A stretch of DNA of 64,000 nt from Moniliophthora roreri (taxonomy: Eukaryota; Basidiomycota; Agaricomycetes; Agaricales; Marasmiaceae), in contig LATX02000111.1 of NCBI GenBank assembly GCA_001466705.2, positions 201,001 to 265,000 of the forward strand, in the 5' to 3' direction. Positions 34,640-47,367 of this stretch are shown here, one piece after another. The position numbers and the translations under genes are program-made. How positions within the stretch are numbered: the stretch's first letter is position 1; the number at the start of each line of letters is the position of its first letter. The notes under the pieces were generated by a model, which was not told where the DNA came from, ran no database searches, and saw only the letters and a list, made by a program, of their open reading frames with translations.

Positions 34640-37600
34640 ATGCTGTCCTCATTCTTCAGTTTCTTGCTCGGCGATGGCGACAATCCCGATTTACCACCTG
34701 GAACCCCTCCGACTCGTTAGTCCTCGGTTCACTATTTCATACAGATCCTGATATCCTCTTCTCAACAGTCAAGTTTGAGGGGCCATGGTTCAGCACTCAG
34801 TTATTCCTCTCTTGCTCGATAGGCCTGACCTCATTCCTTATATTTTCCTATTCTCGAACCAGATACCCACTTATTTTTGCCCCAAGAACGAAATTGAAAG
34901 GTCAGTTTGTTGAACGGCATCGTAAACTGGGACTCACTCGCCATTACTGTACAGGATTCTCACCACACGAGGCACACGCTCACCAAGCATTTTTTGGATG
35001 GATTCTCCCTACAATCAGGACCTCGGAATTCACCGTGCTTCAAATCGTTGGGTTGGATGCTGCTGTCGTCAGTTCGATGGTTCCTTGTGATGCTCGATTC
35101 AAAGGCTAACTATGTATTCTTTCCAGCTCCTCAGCTTTTTCAAGATGTCTTTTTATCTATTTTCTGTCTGCTCGTTATTTGCTGTTGCAATATTGATGCC
35201 TATAAACTGGACAGTGAGTGGCAGCGATTCGCCCCATTCTGTGCCACTTATCCCTTGCAGCATAACAAGGAAGTGTTGGATGATCCAGACTGGGACCCTG
35301 ATTGGCCTGGAAATGATAATGAGACCGACTGGACAGCCATGATTTCCTCGGGCGCATTCCTCCAAACACCGTTATTATCAGAGGTTGCATTAGCCCCTTC
35401 CAACTCCACTATTCCCTCAGATGGTAGCTGGCTCGACCTTTTCACAGACGCCACTACCTACCTCTCCATTCATTTCGTCTTCACCTATCTTTTCACCATC
35501 ATCTCTCTTTACTTCATCTACAAGAATTACCGCCGTTTCATCCGTACCAGGCAACTCTTCTCTTTGGAATTGGTCCATTCTATTCCAGCACGTACCATCT
35601 TGATCACCAACCTTCCGAGACATCTTCAAGGCGAACGTTCTTTAGCCGAATACTTTGAGAATATGGATCTTGCGGTGGAAAGTGTTAGCATTGTTCGTGA
35701 GGTCGGAAACTTGAAAAAGTTATTGGACAAGAGGACGAAAGCACTGTTGGAGCTAGAGAATGCATGGGTCTCTTACGTCGGTAATCCAAGCACGGTGGAA
35801 GAATATGACCCAGAGAATAGCGCCGTTGTGCAGTCATTATTCGACGACGACGATGTTGAACACGGGATGACACAAAGCCAGCGCGGGAGGCTGGTAGTTC
35901 CGCACCGGAAGCGACCGACTATCAGGCCGGGATGGTTCAAGCCCAAAGTGGATGCATTGGAGTACTTGGAGAAGCGGTTTCGGGAGATCGACGAGCTTGT
36001 GAAGAGAAGGAGAAGAACGGGCAAATTCAGACCCACTCAGACAGCGTTTGTTACATTCGAGAAAATGTCTAGCGCAGTGCGTTCCGAACTCTTTGATGTC
36101 AGATTTTTGCTCACAACGATCTGCAGCAAATTGCTCTTCAGGCTGCCCATTCACCGAATCCCTTCCAATGCGCGACTTACCAGGCGCCTGAACCACGCGA
36201 CATCGTCTGGTCCAACATGACGCCATCGAACAACTCTATTCGTGTACGAGATATTTTTGTTCTCGCTGCTTTGGCACTCTTGTTCTTCTCCTGGTTCCTC
36301 CCCATAACTGCTTTGGCCAGTTTGCTCAGCTACGATGAAATCCAAAGAACGCTTCCCTGGCTTGCAAGGCTCATCGATAAGAATGAGAAAATTCAGGCCA
36401 TTGTGCAGAATTCCTTACCGTCTGTTGGAATGATCACACTAAATGCTTTATTGCCCTTCTTCCTGGAAGGCAAGTTGCCCATGTTCCCAATGCGCCGAAT
36501 CATTGTGTTGATACGACTTTCATGCAGCTCTCACTTACCTTCAAGGCTATCGAGCCAGGAGCTGGGTCGAGTATTCCTTGATGAAAAAGTGCGTGCGATA
36601 CTTGGATCGCTAGCATCTGTCCGGTTCTGACTAGGCCCTCCTCTAGGTATCATCTATTCCTACTTGTCAATGTAGTATTCATCTTTCTTGTCGTGAGTAC
36701 ATACTGGGCGCTTGTCAGAGACTTGGCCAACTTCCCCGCAAAAATACCCGAAAAGCTTGCCAAGGCACTGCAAAGCGGAAAGGCTAGGTAATGAGTAGTC
36801 GCACTTTGTTTGGTTCCTTTCCGCTCAGTCAGTCCACAGGAACTTCTTTCTGTCCTACGCTATCCTCCAGGGTCTCGGTATCATGCCACTTCAGCTCTTG
36901 AACCTGGGCGTATTGATTCCTCAATTCCTATTACGAATGTTTTATACGCGGACACCTCGAGGTGAGATTCCCCCCAGGTGGTACAAGGCAGCAAGCTAAA
37001 ATACCATCATCAGATTACGCCGAATTGAATGCACCACCCATGATCAATTATGGCGTTGTATATCCCCAAGCTATTCTGATGTTCACCATCACGATACTCT
37101 ATAGTGTTGTCCAACCTCTAATTGTAATCTTTGGCGCGATATATTTTGGAATGGCTTATGTGGTGTACAAGTACAAGCTTCTTTTCGGTTCGTAGACTTT
37201 CCCTTCCTTCGCAGCACGCCGCGACTAACTGCCCGTAGTCTTTTATAAACCATACGAGTCGCAGGGACAAGCTTGGCCAATTACCTATATTCGACTTATA
37301 TGGGGTATCATTATCTTCCTGGTGTTTATGACAGGCTTTTTCCTCGTCTCGAAAGCCTTTATCCTCTCTTCCTTGATCGTGCCGTTGTTGGTAGTCACCC
37401 TACTTTGGACATGGTATTTACACCGAGTCCTGACACCTCTCAGCCAATACGTCAATCTGAGCTCGGTGTATGAAGTTGAGAGAGGCGAGGAGAGCGAAGA
37501 GGTTATGCGCTTAAGAACAGGTCATCCAGTTACTTGGTCCCAAACGTGAGTTATCATTTGTCATTTCAGTACCTATCTAACAGAATATGATGCTTTGATA

Positions 37601-38600
37601 GTAACCTTAACCGAAGAAGATACGCTCAAAACGATGATACACTCTATGTCGCTCCAGAAGATGAGCGTACAGACTATGTAGGGCTCGTCTCTCCAACTCA
37701 TGTTCGCCGAACATTGATTAGATCGCTCCCTAGTCACAACCGCCAATGGCCAATTGGTATAGTGGTGTACTCAAGTAAGTGAAGAAGTGGGATCCTGATC
37801 AAGGCTGACTGTGTTCCTACAGCACGGGAAAAAGAAGATACGGTCACCCCGCGCTTACAGGTGTTCTCCCTGAGCCCTGGCTTCCTCTCAAAAAGGGACA
37901 GACTCTCAGCAACAGCACCAGCAATGATCGCGAACGTGGAGGTGGATTCTCTCGGAGTAACGGAAAAGATCCCAATCAAGCGGTCGTCCTGACGCTCCGG
38001 AAGCGTCCCAGCGTTCATCGAGCAAGCCGGAGGTCACTGTCTACTGTGACCTCAAACGGAAACACCGCTACCAGTGGCAGCGATTACATGATGGATAACA
38101 GTGCAGTGGAAGAATCTGTTGTGAGCAACAATCCGTGGGAAGATGCTCATTCCCGTTCGCCACGAACTTCCGGAATGAGGAGATCGGATACGACAACGAG
38201 TGCGTTGAACCATCGCATGAGCTTTGATCAAGCGACTGGGATAATCATGCTTCCTGATGATGGGGCATGGTTAGCGACTGGCAGCGACGAGGATACCGAT
38301 GATGACAGCGAGGAAGATTACGGTGTTCAACAACAGAGACGCGCAAGTCTCGGGCCTGGGTCACCTGCTCCTCATAGTATAGGCAGAAGTCAGATAGAGC
38401 CATTGCTAAGCACTGAGTCCGGGTCCGGACGGGCGATGGGAACTGAGGATGGCGCAAGTACCGACTCAACTACGTCGTCAAATACAATGACAGCGTCAGT
38501 CAGTCCTTCCCGTACTTCGAGATACGGGACATATTTCCATCACCCGGAAAGGCGAAGACCAACGATACCGGGAGCATTTCCAACACGTTCTGCTTCCTGA
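34640..38600 (+). CDS. CSC1/OSCA-type (TMEM63-like) ion channel, DUF221 family
   Basis: Multi-pass membrane protein of the osmosensitive calcium-permeable channel family. It starts MLSSFFSFLLGDGDNPDLP, followed by an intron at about 34718. The N-terminal helix block contains FSTQLFLSCSIGLTSFLIFSYSRTRYP, a region typical of RSN1_TM, and then FFKMSFYLFSVCSLFAVAILMPINW. The cytosolic domain has RTILITNLPRHLQGERSLAEYF, FVTFEKMSSA and CQAPEPRDIVWSN-type sequence. The main DUF221 channel region follows from about 36220 (LFFSWFLPITALASLL and onward), with several later exons. The last 250 or so residues (from about 37860) form a Ser/Asp-rich, probably disordered tail. Fungal paralogues include RSN1, PHM7 and CSC1; which of these it is cannot be told by eye. 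Confidence 0.9.
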
Positions 38601-39374
38601 ACTCTAGGGTATGACCTTGAGGATGTATTTACTAACGACGTTTGTTTCCATGCGCATCGGCCTCGGACGGTTATAGTTACTTACAATCCTTGATACCCTC
38701 ATCGTATTTGCTATGTATAAGAACGTACTTAATTCCTCACATGCATGGTAATACTCCCATTGTGACTGACCCTCTTGCTATCCCGGCCCTCTTGCTTTTC
38801 CGATCTCAGCGGAAGGATTTCTTCCCTGATGCAAGCCATGGCAATAAAAAGAAAGCACAGCTGGCCAGCCGTTGGAAATTTTCCTAAGCTCAGAAGTTGA
38901 TACTATGCAGCTATACATACAAAGGCACAGGCTTCAGAAAACCAGGCGTCAAAAGAAACAGCCGCTGGTATTTGCCGAAGCCAAACTTAAATTAATGACC
39001 GCTCGGACATACTACCTAGACAATACGGCAGGTGGTTCTGGTACTAACATGCGGTCTCAGATCTGATATTCGCAAAAATTCTCTGTAAACGTCATACTTA
39101 CCGGGAACGATACACTTGAAAAATCAAGTACTAGGAAATTTGATAGTTTTTCGACCACACCCTAGGTGATTTTGTGGTTGAGCAGTAAGGCTACGGCCCA
39201 AAGTACCTGGTTGATAACGAGATGAGTGGTATGGAATTAACCCTGTAGTTGATAGATACATGTTCGTGTATTCGCATACAATGTTCTGGAGTTTTGGCTC
39301 TAGAATATATATCAATAACTTCAGCCACGGTTATAGTCGACAGATGTCCAAAGTGGCAACTCGTCTTCAAACCT
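38601..39374. other. intergenic, convergent 3' flanks
   Basis: 774 bases between the channel gene and the SPX-RING gene, which point at each other. Only short unsupported frames; nothing was recognised. Confidence 0.5.
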
Positions 39375-41345
39375 TCACATAATGACACACTTCTGGTTAG
39401 GATCCAGTCCCATTTCAATCATTTGCTCTTCCATAGCCTCTTTCTCGCTCTGCTTCAGCTTGGCTCGAGACTCTACTGGGAACCAGTCCGACATGAAATT
39501 GAGGAGTGCCCAGTCGACGTTTGCTAGAAGGCAAACCAGTCAGTCACTTTGGAATAATATGCACTGATATAGATGCTCACATCTATCTGCTATGAGGACC
39601 GTCGGCGCTCGACACATTGGACAGTCTCCTTGCCCTCTCTTCTGCATTTTCACCAGACATCGCACACAAAATAGATGCCCGCAATTAAGCCTGATGGGTT
39701 TGAATGCAATATTCGTGCAAATGGCACAGGAATAATCATCTATATGTGGGATAATGGGTAGGAGAGTCTCCCCAATGGCTTGCACCAACACGCGGGGGAG
39801 GGACGAAAAGGCATATGATACTGCCGGTATCGTGCCAGTCATGCTCAGTGCTTTACTGTTGTTCTCGGCCGTAGAATTGAAGTTTCTGACATCCAAGCCC
39901 ATAGCCTGAAGTTTGGGTAGGAGGATATCAGCGAGTCGTTCTTGAGCGCCGCCCCTGGTAGATGATGATTCAGGGCCAGGAAAAGGTAAAGCAGTCCGTT
40001 TCGCGTGCTTCTTGAGGATCTTTCGTGTCGCCTCCGCGTTAGCGAGTTGGAACTGCAAGAAGGGTGTTATTATTATGTCAGAGCAAGGAGATAAACCCTA
40101 CCTTCTTGATATTCAGAATGAACACGTTTAGTTTCAGAAATGTCTCCAACGCTTGCTGACTCTGCTTTAATTTGAATTCATGACCATCGCCTAATCCCCT
40201 CTTGGTCACCCTCTCTGCGAAGATCTTCAGCCGCTTTTCACATTCTTCAATCGATCGCTCCCCTCGATTGACTTCTCCTACGTCCTCGAATACCTCCGAC
40301 TCCACATAAAGCTGGAATACCTCTCGCCACGAGTACAGGTCACTCTGTGAACGAGGCACCATGTCAAAACTAAACTGAAAAGAACCACGGAAAATCTTTA
40401 CCTTGTTGGACAGCGAAGGCGATCTTATGGCCCCAGGATGCGAAAGAAGCGAATGGGCATGGAACGAAGACGACGCAGACGAAACAGGCCTAGCGGTACT
40501 CCCAATATCCTTCGACAACTTGGTGAGTGTGTCGACAAAATCCTCATGGAGGGCCAAAAGGTAATCCGATAGTGATATTAAAGCGGTGGAAAGAAGTTGG
40601 AAGAACGCGGCATCAGAAACGAGTGGGACGACGACTTCTTGATGACGACTTTCGCTTTCGATTCCTTGGAATAATGTCCCAACACTGCTGGATAGGTACC
40701 AAGTCAATCGACAGTTGATCGTTTGATCCTTGAATCCTTCTCACCTCGGCTTTTCGCTATTCGAGAATCCGGAGGCTCGTCGCTGTAACGCCCATAATAG
40801 ACTCTGATTCGTGTTTCCGGAACCAGAAATAGCAGAAGATTCCAACGTATCCTCGTTGTGGTTGGTCGCTTGGTCGCTGTGACTCGTTTCTCTACTATCG
40901 ACTGAAGAAGTCTCGTCGGAATTCACGAATGAACCTCGTTCCGCGACAGGTGAGGAAGGCGGAGTAATCCAAATCTTCAGTCGAGGCTCGATCTTTTCAG
41001 ATGTACTGTTGGCTTCGTACACCGCTCTCGGTTGAGTGAGTGTACTATCCGATTGAATTTGATCCAGAATACCATCATCGTGCTTCTCCTTCTCTTTACC
41101 CTTTACACTAGCCGCTTTGTCATTTTCCAACAACTCATGCAACAAGCTTGGACTCAACCCAAGCGAACTCAACTCAAGCACGACTTGATTAACGAGTTTC
41201 TTGAGCTAAATAAAGCGAAGAGAATTAGTTCAAGAACAGGGTGGCAAAGGGGATGTAAACATACCTGGCGGTACTGTATGGCATTTTCTCTGAGTTCAGG
41301 TGGGAGATCAAGAAGAAGCTTAGCGTATGTTTTGGAAAAATGCAT
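39375..41345 (-). CDS. SPX-RING E3 ubiquitin ligase with C-terminal CaaX box
   Basis: Predicted ubiquitin ligase whose SPX domain senses inositol pyrophosphates/phosphate status. The N-terminus MHFSKTYAKLLLDLPPELRENAIQYR matches the start of SPX domains. The KKLVNQVVLEL helix follows, then a long Ser/Thr-rich insert, a second SPX part (FFQLLSTALISLSDYLLALHEDFVDTLTKLSKDI) and a third part after the next insert (KQSQQALETFLKLNVFILNIKK, NAEATRKILKKHAKRTAL). The C-terminal RING is CAICTNIAFKPIRLNCGHLFCVRCLVKMQKRGQGDCPMC. The protein then continues through MSDWFPVESR and ends in KCVIM, a perfect CaaX motif. The domain order resembles S. pombe Pqr1 and plant NLA. The ATG at 41345 begins directly with the SPX domain. 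Confidence 0.9.
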
Positions 41346-41844
41346 TTGACGAAGAAAAGTGGGACTTCTATAAACGGAAGCCTTCGACGAACGTTTGAAC
41401 AGAGGCGATTATGATTGGCTGGTGAGGGTTGTGGGGGCTACACCGCCGGAAAGCTGATTTACAGCAGGAACATGTCACCATGTGCTCAAAGTTTGCCGGT
41501 CACACCTGTCGTACGTGCTCAAGCTTACTGCTGATACCTTTGTGGCTTCTGATACTTAAAGCATCCTGAAGGGAGCCCTCCGCATGAACTTGGCTATGGC
41601 AGAGAAGAGTGTAGCGGGGCAAAGTATGCACGCGATAATACGAGGAGATATACTATGAAGGGACTAATTATCGTGATCCTTAGAGAAGGGTATCTATGAG
41701 CTCATGTACCGAAAAGTAGCAAGCAAGCATTTTTGGTCCATCTATTTATCGTGTATCGTGACTATGTCATCATCATCATTTACTCTACGAGCCTGTCGAC
41801 CGATTGAACGATTGAGCGTGGCTGGATGTGGAATGCAGAAAAAC
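41346..41844. other. intergenic, SPX-RING promoter and C9-methyltransferase 3' flank
   Basis: 499 bases; both flanking genes are on the minus strand. No gene or repeat was recognised. Confidence 0.5.
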
Positions 41845-43489
41845 TTACAAAGGTTCCTTGTCAAGCTTGACGTGAATCGACGCATGATTGTCCACACCGG
41901 CAATACGGTGGAAGGCATTGAGGTTCTTGTGCAGAGTGATTTGGAAGACGGAACAGCTGCCTTGTCTATATGCAGGCCCAAATGAGAGCACATCTAAGAA
42001 TGGGAATGAGTCACTTGCCTAGAGATAATAGTGCTGTAGGCCAAGAAGAAGACCCAAATCCTGTACCACCTTTCACCGTACTTCTCGATAACCTTGTCCT
42101 TGTTCGAGACCCAGTTCTCATACCACCTGTAGAGGGTAGCGCTATAGTGCACACCAAGGACGTCAATGTTCTTGACTTCAAAACCAGCACTTTGCAGCTA
42201 GAGGAATCAATAAGAAGAGGGAATGCAATAACAAAGTGAGGACTCTTCACCTGAGAAACGACCCAAGCAAGTGAACAAGACGCATCGGCACCAGGGAAGA
42301 TATATTTGTTCATAAATAATCCCCAGATGAGATCCTCGAATTGCCAGCATTGTCTGAAACCAGCGACCTGAAAGACAAAAAGACCATCATCGTCCAAGAG
42401 GTCATACACCTGCCTCAAGAAGGTCTGGTACCTCCTGATGCCGACATGTTCAGCCATCTCCAAAGCGACAATCTTGGTATAAGCACCCTTGCCTTCCTTT
42501 TCAGCAAGGTCACGGAAGTCACAGCACAAGATGCGAGCCTTGTCTTCGGGAACACCATTTTCCTTGATACGGTTGGTACCAAACGCAGTCTGGTTACGTG
42601 CAAGGGTAACGCCGGTAGCATCACAACCATAGTTTTTGGCGGCGTAGGTGACGAGGGTGCCCCATCCGCAACCAATATCCAAAAGGCGATCAGTAGGCTT
42701 CAAGTCGAGCTTGGAGCAGACCAGTGCGAGCTTGTTGTCCTGGAGCTGCTCCAAAGTCTCCTTCTCATTAGGACGGAGGATGACACCGGAAGTATAGACC
42801 ATACGGGGTCCGAGGAACCACGAGTAGAAGTCGTTGCCTCGGTCGTAGTGATCACGGACCTGGTCCTCATCCTGAGCGCGGGAGTGGGTAATGACATCGG
42901 GAATGAGAACGGTGAGGACGTATTTGAAGAGCTCCATGGTCATGGTGAACTTGGCCCAATCATGACGTTGTTCCATAATGTCAAGGACATCACCTAGTGA
43001 AGGTTCAAAGAATTAGACGCGTCGAAAACGAGGCAAAGGAGCAAGGGAGTTGTGACGTGTCATGTAGTAGATGCACGTACCATTGAAGTCAATTTTGCCT
43101 TCAAAGTAGGCATCATGGAAGACCTGTATAGGAATCTTCTCCCTTCCGCTGTAGAGCTTCTTGAGCTCAGCGTCTTTGATAGTGATGTACTCCTCGATGT
43201 TTTTGCCAGGCAATTGAACCTTTTCGTTGACTCGTGCACCATAGTGACTCATCACGGTCCAATAGGCAATAGTCGTTGGAATACCGGTCAAGATGAGCAG
43301 GAACACGTATGTCTTGAAGCCACCACGGTTGACGAGAGGCAGCATTCTTTTAAGAAGCCATGGGACGAAAAGGACGAGGAAAGCAAGGTGAAGATTGTTG
43401 AAAGAACCATTACCCTCTGCGAGACCGACAAGAGGGGCATTCTTAATGGCTGGATAGTCAGTTGGCTTTGGTTCTCTGGACCCGGACAT
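41845..43489 (-). CDS. sphingolipid C9-methyltransferase
   Basis: SAM-dependent methyltransferase that adds the C9 methyl branch to the sphingoid base of fungal glucosylceramide, acting at the ER membrane. The start at 43489 gives two N-terminal membrane helices (NLHLAFLVLFVPWLLKRML and TYVFLLILTGIPTTIAYWTVM), as in the family. The cyclopropane-synthase-like catalytic domain contains DHYDRGNDFYSWFLGPRMVYTSG, the SAM loop LLDIGCGWGTLVTYAA, GVTLARNQTAFG and VALEMAEHVGIRRYQTFLRQV. The C-terminal part has YSATLYRWYENWVSNKDKV and an ending in KLDKEPL. Four or so introns. It is head-to-head with YIF1. Plain cyclopropane fatty-acid synthases lack the N-terminal helices. Confidence 0.95.
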
Positions 43490-43584
43490 GGTTCGAGTTG
43501 AAGAAAAAGACGGTGTAATAATTCCAAATTTTTATATTCAATTTTATTCCTGTCTGGGCGAAAATTCCCAGGACCTTACACGAC
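43490..43584. promoter_or_regulatory. 95-bp divergent promoter, C9-methyltransferase / YIF1
   Basis: 95 bases between divergent start codons, AT-rich in the middle (AATTTTTATATTCAATTTTATT near 43528), which could serve as a shared TATA-like core. Confidence 0.4.
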
Positions 43585-44871
43585 ATGGCTTCACCACCAC
43601 CACTCAGGCATCCCGTACCGACCCATCCTGCCTACATTCCAGAACCCCCGTCCACTCCAGTTTCTCCAGATGGGTACCAGAGATATTCTTCGTCGCCCGC
43701 TCCTCCTCAGCATCATCAGCAGCAGCAGCACTACCAGCCTCAGCAACAACAGCATCAGTACTCACAGCATGTACCAGCGTACATGACATCTCCATTCCAG
43801 CACAATCAGCATCCAAGCGGACACATCCCTCAGAATCAGTATCAGCAACGACCAGAACAGCAACAGCAGTCGTTCATTCCACAGCCAGACTTCGCGGCAT
43901 GGGGTATAAATGATGCTACTACACAATTCGGCATGCAGCTGGGTACTAGTGCAGTGGCTGCCGGACAGGAGTATGTCCAGAAAAACGTGCGTTAATCCGA
44001 TCTCCATTGAAAGTTCGACGGCTCATTTGGTTCTAGTTCGGCGGTATAATACCTCTCAGGAGTATCAAACACCATTTCAACGTGTCGAACTCATATGTAA
44101 TGCGCAAGCTTAAACTTGTCGTATTTCCGTGGACACACAAAACTTGGTCCCGCCGCGTGCATCGGACAGAGAATGGTCAGACTGAGTGGCAGACTCCGAG
44201 AGAGGACGTGAATAGTCCCGATTTGTATATTCCACGTATGTCTAACGTTCATCATGAGTTTTTCACTAGCTGACAGTGTATTCCCCAGTCATGGCCTTTG
44301 TCACGTATATTCTTCTGTCGGCATTTCACTCTGGTCTCAACGCGCGATTCCATCCGAGGGTACGTTTAATTACACGTTAACCCACAATTCAGACTGAATC
44401 TTGACGGTGTAGATTTTGGGCGAATCAGCTTCTTCTGCACTCGGCGTCGTTATTGTAGACTTCCTCTTCGTCTATGTCGGTTGCTATCTCCTCAACGTCC
44501 AGGGATCCGGACAAGCCGTCGATATACTCGCTTATACCGGATATAAATTTGTTGGGTACGCATAAGGTTTGGTGATTATCATTACTCGGAACTTACTTGG
44601 CATCGTCTACAGCGTCATTCTAACTATTTTGTCTGCCTACCTCAATCCTACATCTTCCAACACCCTGTACTACTTTGTGTTCCTCTACTTCTTCCTCGCC
44701 AATGCACTCTTCCTCCTGCGGTCACTTAGGTCACTGGTTCTCCCGGACCCGGCGAATGCGACGGCAACTGGGGGCGCAGTTAGTCCTGCCAATAAAAGGA
44801 GAAGGATTAGTTTCCTATTCCTGGAGGCGTTATGTCAGGTCGGGTATATGTTGTTCTTGGTTAGGGTCTAA
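43585..44871 (+). CDS. YIF1: YIF1-family ER-Golgi transport protein
   Basis: Membrane protein that pairs with Yip1 and Ypt/Rab GTPases on COPII vesicles. The first exon (43585-43986) encodes a Pro/Gln/His-rich N-terminus with polyglutamine runs and then DFAAWGINDATTQFGMQLGTSAVAAGQEYVQKN, which is typical YIF1 sequence. Later exons give FGGIIPLRSIKHHFNVSNSYVMRKLKLVVFPW, DLYIPVMAFVTYILLSAFHSGL, SSALGVVIVDFLFVYVGCYLL and the last membrane helices (NTLYYFVFLYFFLANALFLLRSL and CQVGYMLFLVRV). The order and spacing of the five hydrophobic segments fit the family. The glutamine tract at 43710-43755 is a likely length-polymorphic microsatellite. Confidence 0.93.
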
Positions 44872-45814
44872 GGCAGGTGCGGGTGGTGGCTGTTGGTTAT
44901 GCTAAAGCGTGCTTTGGTACATTGAACATTTATGGAGTCCTATAGAATGGGAATTTCAATTCAGTAGTTATTCCTACCGATTCACAGGTCTGACGTTGTA
45001 AAATCTAGCTCCTTTTACTAAGTTCACGACGTAGGAAGACGAGGACTTTACAGGCAGATAGCGTATTGTGGCCCAGAACCCGGCGGCGAACCCGGACAGA
45101 CGCAAGTCTGAGATGGCCACGTGATATATGGACACGTTTACCAGACCGAACGGACTCTGTTGAGGTCGCACATCTCCGACTCGACTTCCATCTACCACGT
45201 CTTCACCTCGAACTCCTCATTCCCATCCTTTTACCCACTCATCACATCCCTTCGGTGTTGAGCCATTCTGGGGTGCTAGTCTCACCTCTCAGGCAGGCTC
45301 GAATGCTTAGACTTGGCCGGGACAATATCACCCACACCCAGCCCATACTACCCGGCCAGCCTCCGACAACCTAAAGTTTTCATACATTAGATAGTCCTCT
45401 CTTCTCCCAGTTGTAGTAACCTTTACTTAGAATATATCTAGTCCATCGGGAAAAGGCTACCTCATGTTCGCACGTGTCGCGCTTTCCTTCACGATGGTGA
45501 ACGCTAGCTTATACCCTTCAGCCCCCTGCTACTGGTTGGAACATCTCTCTACGGGAATCAAGCTTTCATCCGTACATTTACCAAAGCTCTGGGTCAGAAA
45601 TGTCTATTCCACGTGCAAGTCATCGACCTCCTTTTCTTCGATCTGAAGTGCCAGAGCCCTTGGAGAAGCAACGATGTCGCTCTTTTTCTCTTTCCCTTTG
45701 GCCTTTATCTTTTTGTTTTTTCTTCTGGAGCAGGCTTTGACAGCTGTCTCCATGTTTTTTCTGATTTTCCTTCTGACATTGCTGGCCATTCTTTTTTATT
45801 ATCGCTCCCCTCTC
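44872..45814. other. intergenic / possible leader of kinase gene
   Basis: 943 bases without a recognised gene. The last 140 bases are open in frame with the downstream kinase and pyrimidine-rich; they would add a very hydrophobic leader (see the kinase entry). Confidence 0.45.
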
Positions 45815-47111
45815 ATGCCCAGAGCCCTCTACGACCTCCCAGACTTCGAAAATTGCAGGCTGAAAAATGGTGACTATCACATCACTGAATACCTCGGCTC
45901 CGGAGGTTATGGAAAAGTGTACAAAGCCCTCGACGCCACATCCACTCCTGTCGCCATCAAATGTCTCCGAAAACCCAAAGCCCATTCACGGGAAGAGGAG
46001 TTCCTCGCACGCGAGTTCTCCCTCCATCAAAAGGTCTCCGGTCACCCGAATATTGTATCCATCCATGAAATCATCGAGACGGACAACTATATCTTTTGCG
46101 TCCTCGATCTGTGCGAAGGAGGCGATTTGCACAGCGCCATAGAAAACCGTATCTTCTACACCGGGAATGACGAGGTCATCCGGTTCGTATTTGTACAGCT
46201 CCTCGATGCCGTGCAATATTGCCACACACACGGGGTGTACCATCGAGATCTGAAACCCGAAAACATTATGCTTTCCAAGGATCAGATGCAAATTCAACTT
46301 GCGGATTTTGGGTTATCGACGGACCAGGATGTTTGCTTCGATGGTGTATGCGGTAGCGAATACCACATGAGCCCAGGTACATCCTTCTCAGTCAATTTTC
46401 TACCTTCCGTATACTGAGATCTTCCGGAAAGAGTGCATAGGCTCGGAGAAGACGTTCATGCCCTATCACGCAGCACAAAATGACGTCTGGGCACTCGGAA
46501 TAATTCTTTTTAGCCTTCTTACTGGACTCAATCCCTGGCACTCCGCGTCACCGTCCGATCCTGCCTACATGAAGTATGTTAGCGGTCCAACGGCGTACTT
46601 CCGCAACAGCTGCCCTACACTTTCGGATGGGGTAATCAGGATATTGGGACAGGTGCTATCTCCCAATCCCCTGTCTAGAATTGGGATCTCTGCGTTAAGA
46701 TTGGATATCACCAATCTTGATACTTTCTTCACTGTCAGAAATCCATTGGAAGGTTTTGAGTACGTCGATGCCGCCCTTTCCGACAAGGCTTTACTTTCAC
46801 AACAGAGAGCTCGCGAAAATCGTATTCGGAAACGTGACTCAACGATGGAAGGGTGTAAGACTCCTCCTAATTGCAATTGCATGACTTTTGATTCAGATTC
46901 TGGGATACACATTGCGCACGATAATAAGCCGCTTCCACACGCAGAACTTGCGAAGCCATACACATTTTCTTTGTCGGTCGACGAGTCAGGATGGATCTTC
47001 AACAGTGTTAGCGGTGACACTGAGCTGCCCATCGATCCCGACGCGTCTCCACTGCCGCTCATACCTGTCGATGTGGGTTGGTCTGAGGAAGTCGAATGGA
47101 CCATATTTTAA
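45815..47111 (+). CDS. Ser/Thr protein kinase, Ran1/Ksp1-like
   Basis: Protein kinase with one intron, about 46379 to 46430. I take the ATG at 45815 (MPRALYDLPDFENCRLKNGDYHI), a usual distance before the kinase domain. The glycine loop is LGSGGYGKVYKA, lysine AIKCL, catalytic VYHRDLKPENIML and DFG in ADFGLSTD. The activation segment is VCGSEYHMSPE, where the usual GTxxYMAPE threonine is Ser. NDVWALGIILFSLLTGLNPW follows. The C-terminal 130 residues are Ser/Pro/Asp-rich. The frame is open upstream to an ATG at 45674, which would add 47 residues with two hydrophobic runs; I regard this as pyrimidine-rich leader, but a membrane-anchored form is possible. Family naming is by overall look. Confidence 0.85.
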
Positions 47112-47367
47112 GGATAGCATGCAGAGTTGAAGCGGATATAGTCATTCCCTTTTGTTTACTATCGTTTTTGTACTATGTCAACCTTTTACTAGAGAGACTC
47201 TCGGACCAACGCTCGAATAATACTGAATAGTCCGAGACTGAATGAGACTGAATAGTAGCATGTGAAAATAAGATACCAACTAACATGATACAAGTAGTAC
47301 GAAGTAAGTAGGAACCATGATACGGAATGCCTAACATACGGATACAAGTCAAAGGAGCAAACAGCGA

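Noticed and set aside
42341..42997. 218-codon plus-strand open frame
   Set aside because: Antisense to the C9-methyltransferase exons, which carry clear catalytic motifs on the minus strand; the frame is a codon-bias shadow.
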